NCBI GenBank assembly: GCA_945869365.1
Contig: CAMBOW010000042.1
Coordinates: 1 to 15,344 of the forward strand
Origin: Flavobacterium psychrophilum
GTDB taxonomy: Bacteria > Bacteroidota > Bacteroidia > Flavobacteriales > Flavobacteriaceae
Direction of reading: 5' to 3'
DNA: 15,344 nucleotides
The position numbers and the translations under genes were made by a program. How positions within the stretch are numbered: the first letter of the stretch is position 1; each line of letters starts with the position of its first letter. Shown here one piece after another: positions 8,592 through 14,949 of the stretch. The notes beneath the pieces are model-generated. The model made no database searches. It had not been told where the DNA came from and saw only the letters and a list, made by a program, of their open reading frames with translations.

Positions 8592-8623
8592 CACCAAGGT
8601 GTCAAGAAGCGGCAAATAGCCGC
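8591..8623. terminator. Weak hairpins between the CAT-like gene and ssb
   Basis: Two small inverted repeats lie in the 47-base convergent gap: ACACC/GGTGT (8591-8602, 2-nt loop) and GCGGC/GCCGC (8609-8613 and 8619-8623, AAATA loop). The second is a stable GC stem but has no U-tract on either side, so a terminator role for the two converging genes is only a suggestion. Confidence 0.3.
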
Positions 8624-8638
8624 CTCTCGAACATTGGC

Positions 8639-8965
8639 TTACAGCAAACAAACCTCTCCGACTAGAATTTCAGTGATGAATTTCTTGTCACCATTCTTAT
8701 CTTCATAGGATCGGTGGGTGAGTTTTCCGTCTACGGCGATTTCTTTTCCTTTGGTTACATATTTTTCAAGAATTTCGGCCGTTTTCCCCCAGGCTGTAAT
8801 GCGATGCCATTCGGTTTGCTCTACTTTGTCGCCGTTGTCCTTATAATAGACTTCGTTGGTGGCTAGGGTCAAGGCGGCTACCTTTTTCCCGCTTTCTAAT
8901 GTTTTTACTTCCGGATCGCTTCCTGCGTTTCCGATTAGCTGTACTCTGTTTCGTAAATTACTCAT
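8639..8965 (-). CDS. ssb: Short single-stranded DNA-binding protein without acidic C-terminal tail
   Basis: A 108-residue protein that is essentially one OB fold of the bacterial SSB family, binding ssDNA in replication, repair or uptake. Family features: NRVQLIGNAGSDPEVK at 6-21, the LTLATNEVYYKD strand, TEWHRITAWGKTAE around 51-64 and KGKEIAVDGKL around 72-82. Housekeeping SSBs (~150-180 residues) carry a linker and an acidic DDxPF-type tip that recruits partner enzymes. Here the protein stops at GEVCLL just after the last OB strand, with no tail. It therefore looks like the short SSB paralog type found in many Bacteroidota, probably alongside a longer SSB elsewhere in the genome (inference). 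It is transcribed alone, convergent with the CAT-like gene. A palindrome lies 34 bases upstream of its start. Confidence 0.93.
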   Translation of the reverse strand: MSNLRNRVQLIGNAGSDPEVKTLESGKKVAALTLATNEVYYKDNGDKVEQTEWHRITAWGKTAEILEKYVTKGKEIAVDGKLTHRSYEDKNGDKKFITEILVGEVCLL

Positions 8966-8999
8966 GGCGTTTAAAAAAATTAAAGGGTTATAGATTGTT

Positions 9000-9017
9000 T
9001 TGTTGGTCGATCAACAA
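9000..9017. promoter_or_regulatory. 18-bp near-perfect palindrome upstream of ssb (candidate operator)
   Basis: TTGTTGGTCGATCAACAA is an inverted repeat in which only the pair 9006/9011 fails Watson-Crick pairing (G opposite T). Its near edge is 34 bases upstream of the ssb ATG, within the expected promoter region. Symmetric half-sites TTGTTG/CAACAA suggest a dimeric DNA-binding regulator. It could instead form a hairpin in a leader RNA. I find no convincing TAnnTTTG box for ssb next to it. Confidence 0.4.
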
Positions 9018-9053
9018 GGCAAAATTGGGAAGTTTAAAATCATGAAAGCTAAA

Positions 9054-9099
9054 TGTATTCGTTTGCTTTCGACTGTATTTGTTTGTAATCGGTTGTAAT
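9054..9099. repeat. Short direct repeats upstream of the zinc-ribbon/M28/SDR operon
   Basis: TGTATTCGTTTG (9054-9065) and TGTATTTGTTTG (9074-9085) are 12-bp direct repeats with one mismatch, offset by exactly 20 bases (about two helical turns). A further pair TTGTAAT occurs at 9083-9089 and 9093-9099, offset by 10 bases. They lie directly upstream of the candidate -7 box at 9112, where activator or repressor sites would be expected. The sequence is T-rich, so chance similarity is possible. Confidence 0.4.
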
Positions 9100-9111
9100 T
9101 GAAAAAAATAG

Positions 9112-9119
9112 TACATTTG
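9112..9119 (+). promoter_or_regulatory. Candidate -7 promoter element for the zinc-ribbon/M28/SDR operon
   Basis: TACATTTG matches TAnnTTTG exactly, 60 bases before the ATG at 9180. A TTG at 9093-9095 could act as -33 element with a 16-base spacer, slightly short for the consensus. This would leave a leader of roughly 55 bases that contains the TACACGCCA repeat pair. Confidence 0.5.
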
Positions 9120-9153
9120 GTTAGCTTTGGGAGTTGACCCTGAGCGTTATATA

Positions 9154-9180
9154 TACACGCCAAATTAAATTTACACGCCA
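9154..9180 (+). repeat. Direct repeat TACACGCCA in the operon leader, second copy overlapping the start codon
   Basis: The 9-mer TACACGCCA occurs at 9154-9162 and again at 9172-9180, 18 bases apart. The last A of the second copy is the first base of the ATG at 9180. Both copies lie within the predicted 5' leader, so they could be recognised in RNA or DNA. No Shine-Dalgarno sequence is present between them and the start. Confidence 0.5.
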
Positions 9181-9533
9181 TGAAAAATTGTTTAGAATGC
9201 CACGACAAGTTACTGGGTCGTGAAGACAAAAAATTTTGCTGCGACGGTTGCCGCAGCGCTTTTAACAACCGAAAAAACAAAGACAGCACCAATTTAATGC
9301 GCAACATCAACTATGTGTTGCGAAAAAATTACCGGATTTTATCGGAGTTAAATCCCGAATCAAAAGCCAAAACAACACGAAAAAAACTAATCAATAGCGG
9401 ATTTGATTTCACCTATTTCACTCACATCCTTCAGACCAAAACAGGCAATACCTATTGTTTTTTATATTCTCAAGGCTATTTGTGTTTGGAAAATGATTTG
9501 ATTTTATTGGTTAAAAAAGAGGGGTTTTTATGA
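9180..9533 (+). CDS. Small zinc-ribbon-like protein of unknown function
   Basis: A 117-residue soluble, basic protein. The N-terminus holds four cysteines in a CxxC-x12-CxxxC arrangement (Cys4, Cys7, Cys20, Cys24, with an extra Cys21), in the context KKFCCDGCRSAFNNR, typical of small zinc-ribbon or treble-clef modules. The rest (from NLMRNINYVLRKNYRIL on) is predicted helical and basic, followed by a short beta-rich C-terminus (NTYCFLYSQGYL). I recognise it as a protein type commonly seen as hypothetical in flavobacterial genomes; no function is established to my knowledge. Nucleic-acid or protein binding is the likely inference from zinc knuckle plus basic charge. It is the first gene of an operon: its TGA overlaps the ATG of the M28 peptidase gene (ATGA at 9530-9533). 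Start 9180 is the first usable ATG after the promoter and immediately precedes the cysteine motif. Confidence 0.8.
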   Translation: MKNCLECHDKLLGREDKKFCCDGCRSAFNNRKNKDSTNLMRNINYVLRKNYRILSELNPESKAKTTRKKLINSGFDFTYFTHILQTKTGNTYCFLYSQGYLCLENDLILLVKKEGFL

Positions 9534-11920
9534 AAAAAAACTACACCGTAGCTGGAACACTACTTTGTTTCTCCGTGCTAATTCTAGCCTTATATTTCAC
9601 CCAAAATCCGTGGATTACTAGCCCCAAATCACCCAACGCATTTGATACCCAAAAGGCATTAGTACAGGTGAAAAAAATGACGCAAAACCCGCATTATGTA
9701 GGTTCTGCTCACCACGAACAGATAGCCAATTACCTTACTATAGAACTAAAAAAACGAGGCCTGCAACCCCAATACCAAGTAGGAACCACCCTGTCAGACT
9801 GGGGAAATTTGGTCCCTTCCAAAAACATCATTGCGCGCATTCCGGGAACCGCCAATGCAGAAAAAGCCTTGTTGTTGCTTGCCCATTATGACAGTGCGCC
9901 GCATTCCTATTCGTACGGCGCCAGTGATGACGCCTCTGGAGTCGAAACTATTTTCGAAGGAGTTCGTGCATTTCTGCACAGTAAAACGCAGCACAAAAAC
10001 GACATTATTATCTTGTTTACCGACGCCGAAGAACTCGGTCTAAACGGCGCTGCGTTGTTTGTTACCCAGCATGCTTGGGCCAAAGAAGTTGGCTTGGCGC
10101 TCAATTTTGAAGCCCGCGGAACTAGCGGACCAAGCTATATGCTCATGGAAGTAAATCAGGGGAATTCCCAAATGATTCAAGCGTTTAGCCAAGCCAATCC
10201 GCAATTCCCGGTTACCAATTCGCTGTTGTACAGCATCTACAAAATGTTGCCCAACGACACCGACTTGACCGTCTTTAGAGAACAGGGCACCATTCAAGGG
10301 TTTAATTTTGCTTTTATTGACAATCACTTTAACTATCATACCGCCCAAGACGATTTTGCGCACCTCAATCCCAAAACGATCGCTCACCAAGGCTCGTATT
10401 TGATGCCTTTGCTGCGCTATTTTTCTAACAGTGATTTAACCGCGCTTGAATCGGCAGAAGATGAGGTGTATTTTACCCTTCCTTTTGTGCTTGTGCATTA
10501 TCCATTTTCTTGGAATTATGTGCTTTGTGGACTGGCTTTAGTACTATTTATCCTGCTGGTTTTTATTGGATTAGGAAAACGGGTTTTAGACTTTCCCGAA
10601 ATAGGCAAAGGATTTTTGCGCTTCTTCGGTTTGTTGCTGTTGGCCGGCGGCGGAAGTTATTTGCTTTGGCTAACACTCAAAAGCATCTACCCGTTTGCCG
10701 ATATACTTCAAGGATTTCCCTACAATGGCCATTGGTATATCGGGGTCATTATTTTGTTTGTTATGGGCCTTGCTTTTTTGATTTATGCAAATGCGACAAA
10801 TGTAAAAAGCATATACAATTATTTTGTAGCACCGCTCTGTGTTTGGTTGGTGCTTCAGTTTTTCATAGCCACCTATTTGCCTGGCGCGGGCTTTTTTGTT
10901 TTACCACTCTTTGGTAGTTTATTCCTTTTGGGCTATTTTGTTGCAACGCAAAAATCAAACCACACATGGAACTTGGTTTGCAGTGTACCAGCGATTCTAA
11001 TTTACAGCCCCTTTATTGTTGTATTTCCCATTGGATTGGGATTAAAAATGCTCCCGGTTACGGCCCTATTCACCGCTTTTGTATTTGGCTTAGTGCTCCC
11101 CGTTTTTTTGGCCTTTGAACGAAAAGCACTATGGGGAATCGGCGCTATTACCGTGATGGGGATTAGTCTATTTATTGCACATAGCGACTCCAGCTATGAG
11201 GCAGGAAAAGCCAAACCCAATAGCTTGCTTTATGTGTATGACGCCCAAACCAAGAAAGCCGTTTATACTACCTACGATACCCAGCCAGATGAGTGGACCA
11301 AAACCTATTTGGGCAACAATCCGAGTAAAGCCAATGCGGTGAATGCGTTGCCGTTATTCAGCAAATACCAGTCAAAATTCACCTTTGAAAAACCGGCGCC
11401 ACGCATTTCCTTAAATCCTCCCACAGTAGTTTTTGAAAAAGATTCAATGGGCGCCAACTACCGCTACATACAGCTTTCCATTAGCCCAAACAGAAAGGTG
11501 AATCGGTACGATGTTTTTGCTCCTCTAAACATGAATTTTTATAATTTGAAAGCCAATGGCGCTTCAACAACAGGTCAAAAAGGAAGTAAATACTTGCGCC
11601 AAGGCAAAAAAATTCTCAGTTATTATGTGGTCGATAACCAGCCGTTAGTGCTTTCTTTTCAGTTGCCTAAATCAACTGTGTTTGACATGGAATTACTGGA
11701 AAGTTCGTTTGATTTATTGACGCATCCGCAACTCAAGATTAAGCCGCGAGCTGCTTGGATGACGCCTACTCCGTTTGTATTAAACGACGCTGTAGTGCTG
11801 CGCCAAAAAATTAAACCCAACGCTTTGTTGTTACCCAAGAAAGTAAAATTTGCAGGTTCTACTTCCAAAATCGACAGCAGTCAATTTGCTGTTGACACAC
11901 TAAAAACAGACCGCAAATGA
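9530..11920 (+). CDS. Multi-pass membrane M28 family metallopeptidase (ERMP1/Fxna-like)
   Basis: A 796-residue membrane zinc peptidase, probably an aminopeptidase. One N-terminal transmembrane segment (~5-25) is followed by an extracytoplasmic M28 domain with His119 and Asp121 (AHYDSAP), bridging Asp133 (GASDDASG), Glu167/Glu168 (DAEELG), Glu194 (LNFEARG) and His270 (YHTAQDD). All di-zinc positions are filled; Glu194 stands where soluble M28 enzymes usually have Asp, as in the eukaryotic ERMP1/Fxna type. About eight more membrane segments lie near 328-350, 361-383, 402-421, 432-451, 454-472, 481-499, 503-528 and 534-553, giving a nine-helix layout like ERMP1, and a ~240-residue soluble C-terminal domain follows. 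The start is set by the ATGA overlap with the upstream gene and a GAGGGG ribosome-binding-like site at 9519-9524. Its TGA overlaps the next ATG. The substrate is unknown. Confidence 0.92.
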   Translation: MKKNYTVAGTLLCFSVLILALYFTQNPWITSPKSPNAFDTQKALVQVKKMTQNPHYVGSAHHEQIANYLTIELKKRGLQPQYQVGTTLSDWGNLVPSKNIIARIPGTANAEKALLLLAHYDSAPHSYSYGASDDASGVETIFEGVRAFLHSKTQHKNDIIILFTDAEELGLNGAALFVTQHAWAKEVGLALNFEARGTSGPSYMLMEVNQGNSQMIQAFSQANPQFPVTNSLLYSIYKMLPNDTDLTVFREQGTIQGFNFAFIDNHFNYHTAQDDFAHLNPKTIAHQGSYLMPLLRYFSNSDLTALESAEDEVYFTLPFVLVHYPFSWNYVLCGLALVLFILLVFIGLGKRVLDFPEIGKGFLRFFGLLLLAGGGSYLLWLTLKSIYPFADILQGFPYNGHWYIGVIILFVMGLAFLIYANATNVKSIYNYFVAPLCVWLVLQFFIATYLPGAGFFVLPLFGSLFLLGYFVATQKSNHTWNLVCSVPAILIYSPFIVVFPIGLGLKMLPVTALFTAFVFGLVLPVFLAFERKALWGIGAITVMGISLFIAHSDSSYEAGKAKPNSLLYVYDAQTKKAVYTTYDTQPDEWTKTYLGNNPSKANAVNALPLFSKYQSKFTFEKPAPRISLNPPTVVFEKDSMGANYRYIQLSISPNRKVNRYDVFAPLNMNFYNLKANGASTTGQKGSKYLRQGKKILSYYVVDNQPLVLSFQLPKSTVFDMELLESSFDLLTHPQLKIKPRAAWMTPTPFVLNDAVVLRQKIKPNALLLPKKVKFAGSTSKIDSSQFAVDTLKTDRK

Positions 11921-12708
11921 GAACAATAGCCATTTTTGGCTGTGGTTGGCTCGGATTTCCCTTGGCACGTCAGCTAGTGCAAGCAGGTTTCCACATAAAG
12001 GGATCGACGACAACACCATCCAAAATTCCCCAACTGACAAAAGCGGGTGTTGCGGGTTTTTTATTGGAACTAAACTCACAATCTGCCTTAGGCGATTGGA
12101 CTGGTTTTTTGGCCGATGCCGAAGTCCTGGTCGTGGCAATACCCCCACAATTGCGCGGCGCCAATCCTGAAAATTTTCTAGCCAAAATGCAATTGCTGTT
12201 GGAAAACATGCGACTTTCTGGTTGTAAAAAAGTACTGTTCATTAGCTCCACCTCGGTGTATCCCGACCAAAATCAATTGGCCATAGAAACAGACACCAAA
12301 GGTTTTGATTCACAACTCGTGCTTGCCGAAAACCTTTTTTTATTGGCTGATTTTTGCCAAGCAATCGTAATTCGATTTGGTGGATTAATTGGTCCAGAAC
12401 GCCATCCGGTGCGGTTTTTGGCTGGACGAACGCAGCTCGAAAACCCAGAAGCTCCGGTAAACTTAATTCACCAAGAAGATTGTTTGGCCATCCTTCAAAA
12501 ATGCATTCATCTTCCTTTTGAAAATGAAGTGTACAATGCCGTGGCACCGCATCATCCTACTCGAGTAAATTATTACCAGGAAAAATCCCGTGCGCTTCAA
12601 TTGACCCTTCCTGAATTTGATTTCAGCAAAACTTCTGTAGGCAAAACGGTCTCGAGTGAAAAATTACAAACCGCATTTGGCTATACTTTTTTGAAACCGA
12701 GTTTATAA
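11917..12708 (+). CDS. Atypical SDR / NAD(P)-binding epimerase-like protein (YeeZ type)
   Basis: A 263-residue cytoplasmic Rossmann-fold protein. The nucleotide-binding loop is GCGWLG at 8-13 (GxGxxG), directly after the first strand IAIF. Further family marks are LVVAIPPQ (~71-78), the strand FISSTSVYP at 108-116 and RFGGLIGPERHPVRFLAGR around 150-168, which recalls YeeZ-type extended/atypical SDRs. The canonical YxxxK catalytic pair is not evident: the equivalent helix reads SQLVLAENLFL. That is common among atypical SDRs and leaves the reaction undefined. Length is usual for the family (~270). It is the last gene of the operon, coupled to the M28 gene by an ATGA overlap (11917-11920), and is followed at once by a strong terminator. 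It may act as a dehydrogenase, epimerase or NAD(P)-sensing protein. Confidence 0.87.
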   Translation: MRTIAIFGCGWLGFPLARQLVQAGFHIKGSTTTPSKIPQLTKAGVAGFLLELNSQSALGDWTGFLADAEVLVVAIPPQLRGANPENFLAKMQLLLENMRLSGCKKVLFISSTSVYPDQNQLAIETDTKGFDSQLVLAENLFLLADFCQAIVIRFGGLIGPERHPVRFLAGRTQLENPEAPVNLIHQEDCLAILQKCIHLPFENEVYNAVAPHHPTRVNYYQEKSRALQLTLPEFDFSKTSVGKTVSSEKLQTAFGYTFLKPSL

Positions 12709-12738
12709 AAAAATCCCAAACAATTGCTTGGGATTTTT
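12709..12738. terminator. Strong bidirectional terminator between the SDR gene and the M13 peptidase gene
   Basis: A perfect 11-bp inverted repeat AAAAATCCCAA (12709-12719) and TTGGGATTTTT (12728-12738) surrounds an 8-nt loop. The A-run and T-run form part of the stem, so a U-tract exists in either direction. It begins right after the SDR stop codon (12706-12708) and lies 18 bases from the stop of the convergent M13 gene, serving both. Confidence 0.9.
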
Positions 12739-12756
12739 AAATTTTAAGGGGTTGGA

Positions 12757-14823
12757 TTACCAGATTTTCACCTGTTTATCAGGCGCTACAAACATGCCGT
12801 CTCCTTCTTTGATGTTGAAGGCGCTTTGAAAGCTCTCCAAGTTTAACAAAGGCACATAGGCACGGTACATACCCGGCGAGTGCGGATCGGTTTTCACTTG
12901 GTTTTTCAAGGCTTCGTCGCGAATTTTACTTCTCCAAATGGTGGCCCAAGAGATAAATAAACGTTGCTCTGGGGTATAGCCGTCAATTAAGCCGGGGTTG
13001 CCGTTTTCTTTCAAGTACAATTGCAATCCGTCGTAGGCCGCGTTGATTCCACCCAAATCTCCAATGTTTTCACCCAAGGTAAATTTACCATCTACGTGAA
13101 TACCAGGCAAAGGCTCCAAAGCGGAGTATTGATCGGCCAAGGCAGTTCCCAAGTCGGTAAATTGTTTTAAATCGGCTTCTGTCCACCAATCAATCAGGTT
13201 TCCATCGGCATTGTAGGTGGCTCCCTGGTCATCAAAACCGTGAGAGATTTCGTGTCCAATTACGGCACCAATTCCGCCATAATTTACAGCCTCATCAGCT
13301 TTGTAATCATAGAATGGCGGTTGCAAAATTGCGGCTGGGAATACAATTTCGTTGTACGAAGGATTGTAATACGCATTTACTGTTTGTGGCGACATGCCCC
13401 ATTCGGTTTTATCAACTGGTTTGCCCAATTTGTCTAGGTCTTTTGCCCACGCCCATTTAGATACTGAACGCAAGTTTTCAAAGTAAGAACCTGCGTTTGT
13501 TGCGCTTTTCACATCCAAAGTGCTATAGTCTTCCCATTTGTCTGGGTAACCGATTTTGATGGTCAATTTGTTTAATTTCTCAACCGCTTTGGTTTTGGTC
13601 TCTGGCGACATCCACGTGAGGTTGTTGATGCGCATTTCGTAGGCACGCATTACATTTTTGATCATTTTGTAGGCCTTGTCTTTGGCTTCAGCGGGGAACA
13701 TTTTGTCTACATATAATTTTCCTAAGGCTTCGCCTACCGTTCCATTGACTACTTGTAAGGCTTTTTCGTTGCGGGGTCTTTGTTTGATGGCGCCTGTTAA
13801 GGCTTTTCCGTAGAATTCCCAGTTGGCTGTTTCAATTTTAGTTGACAATTGACCCGCAGCACCACGCAACAACATCCAACGCATATAGGCTTTCCAAGCG
13901 TCTACATTGTTTTCTGTGAATAAGGTTTGCAAGCCTTTCATGTATTTGGGCTGCGTAACGATAATGGTATCCACTTTGGCAAATCCTACTCCTTTCAGAT
14001 ATGCACTCCAGTCAATGGCTGGCGTCAAGGTGTTCAATTCGGCGATGGCCGTGGGGTTGTATTGAATTTTGCTATCGCGACGTTCTACACGATCCAAACG
14101 CGGGACTGACATTTGAATTTCTAAAGCCAAAATTTTATCGGCATCGGCTTGGGCGGCAGCTGGAGATGTCCCAAAAAATTGTAACATTTTAGCCACGTGC
14201 ACTGCATATTTACCGCGTTTTTCTTTGGAATCGGCATCTTCAGACACGTAATAATCACGATCAGGCAATCCTAACGAGCCAGGCCCTAAGCTCACCACGT
14301 TGCGGTTGCTGTCTTTTTCGTCGGCACCTACACCCACGCCAAAGAAGCCTACGCTTCCGCCTTCTGCTTCGGTTTGCATCATTAATTTTTGCAAATCGGC
14401 TACATTTTTCACGGCATCAATTTGAGCCAAATACGGTTTCAATGGTGCAATGCCTTGTTTGTTGCGCGCCACAGTATCCAGTGCAGATTGGTACATGATG
14501 ATCGCTTTTCCTTGATCAGAAGTAGGTTTGTATTTACCCCCTTTTGTCGCTTCGGCCAAGATGGCCAATACGTCTTTGTCGGTGTTTTGACGCAATTCGT
14601 CAAAGCTTCCCCAGCGGGTTTTGTCTTTCGGGATTTCGGTTTTATCGAGCCAAGTTCCGTTCACAAAACGAAAGAAATTATCGCTTGGTTTAACGGTTAA
14701 ATCCATGTAGGATAAGTTAATGCCCGGGGCTTTTTTGGCGGCTTTGTCCTGGGCTTGCGCAGCGGTCAATCCGAAAATTGCCGGAAGCACCAATAGCCCT
14801 AGTGTTTTGAATTGTATTTTCAT
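12757..14823 (-). CDS. Secreted M13 family metallopeptidase (neprilysin/PepO-like)
   Basis: A 688-residue exported zinc endopeptidase that in related species cleaves short peptides. A signal peptide covers ~1-24 (AAQAQ cleavage region). The M13 N-terminal domain begins with NLSYMDLTVKPSDNFFRFVNGTW, the normal family opening. Catalytic landmarks in order: NAYY at 483-486 (substrate binding), HEISH at 524-528 (ligands H524 and H528, catalytic E525) and ENIGD with third ligand E585 and D589. The protein ends in VKIW, corresponding to the family's C-terminal CxxW but with Val for Cys, typical of many bacterial members. The ATG at 14865 would add 14 residues ahead of the signal peptide and overlap the probable -7 box at 14844-14851, so 14823 is chosen. 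It appears to be a single-gene transcript. Location is probably periplasm or cell surface; no T9SS tail is seen. Confidence 0.95.
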   Translation of the reverse strand: MKIQFKTLGLLVLPAIFGLTAAQAQDKAAKKAPGINLSYMDLTVKPSDNFFRFVNGTWLDKTEIPKDKTRWGSFDELRQNTDKDVLAILAEATKGGKYKPTSDQGKAIIMYQSALDTVARNKQGIAPLKPYLAQIDAVKNVADLQKLMMQTEAEGGSVGFFGVGVGADEKDSNRNVVSLGPGSLGLPDRDYYVSEDADSKEKRGKYAVHVAKMLQFFGTSPAAAQADADKILALEIQMSVPRLDRVERRDSKIQYNPTAIAELNTLTPAIDWSAYLKGVGFAKVDTIIVTQPKYMKGLQTLFTENNVDAWKAYMRWMLLRGAAGQLSTKIETANWEFYGKALTGAIKQRPRNEKALQVVNGTVGEALGKLYVDKMFPAEAKDKAYKMIKNVMRAYEMRINNLTWMSPETKTKAVEKLNKLTIKIGYPDKWEDYSTLDVKSATNAGSYFENLRSVSKWAWAKDLDKLGKPVDKTEWGMSPQTVNAYYNPSYNEIVFPAAILQPPFYDYKADEAVNYGGIGAVIGHEISHGFDDQGATYNADGNLIDWWTEADLKQFTDLGTALADQYSALEPLPGIHVDGKFTLGENIGDLGGINAAYDGLQLYLKENGNPGLIDGYTPEQRLFISWATIWRSKIRDEALKNQVKTDPHSPGMYRAYVPLLNLESFQSAFNIKEGDGMFVAPDKQVKIW

Positions 14824-14843
14824 GTGAATTGATTTTAGTGTCA

Positions 14844-14851
14844 CAAAAATA
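14844..14851 (-). promoter_or_regulatory. Candidate -7 promoter element for the M13 peptidase gene
   Basis: Minus-strand TATTTTTG matches TAnnTTTG exactly and ends 20 bases upstream of the chosen ATG at 14823. It lies inside the alternative 14865 start, which argues against that start. No good -33 TTG is visible. Confidence 0.5.
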
Positions 14852-14928
14852 TCGAATCTAGTCATATAAATTGTTAAAAAACAAAATAATATCGCTCTCT
14901 TTTGCGGCCTTAAATCAGTGGTATTTTG

Positions 14929-14936
14929 TAGTTTTG
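14929..14936 (+). promoter_or_regulatory. Candidate -7 promoter element for the SCO1/SenC gene
   Basis: TAGTTTTG matches TAnnTTTG and ends 13 bases before the ATG at 14950, implying an almost leaderless transcript. A TTTG at 14901-14904 is upstream with a 24-base spacer, longer than usual. The overlapping TATTTTG (14922-14928), with a 17-base spacer to that TTTG, is an alternative. Confidence 0.35.
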
Positions 14937-14949
14937 ACGAAAATAATTC

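Noticed and set aside
8966..9179. Possible small RNA, tRNA or riboswitch in the largest intergenic gap
   Set aside because: No cloverleaf, known aptamer-like pattern or terminator hairpin with a U-tract is seen; the gap is explained by divergent promoters, a palindrome and repeats.
10040..10390. 116-codon open frame on the minus strand inside the M28 peptidase gene
   Set aside because: It overlaps the zinc-site coding region of a clear M28 enzyme, with no start context or family similarity.
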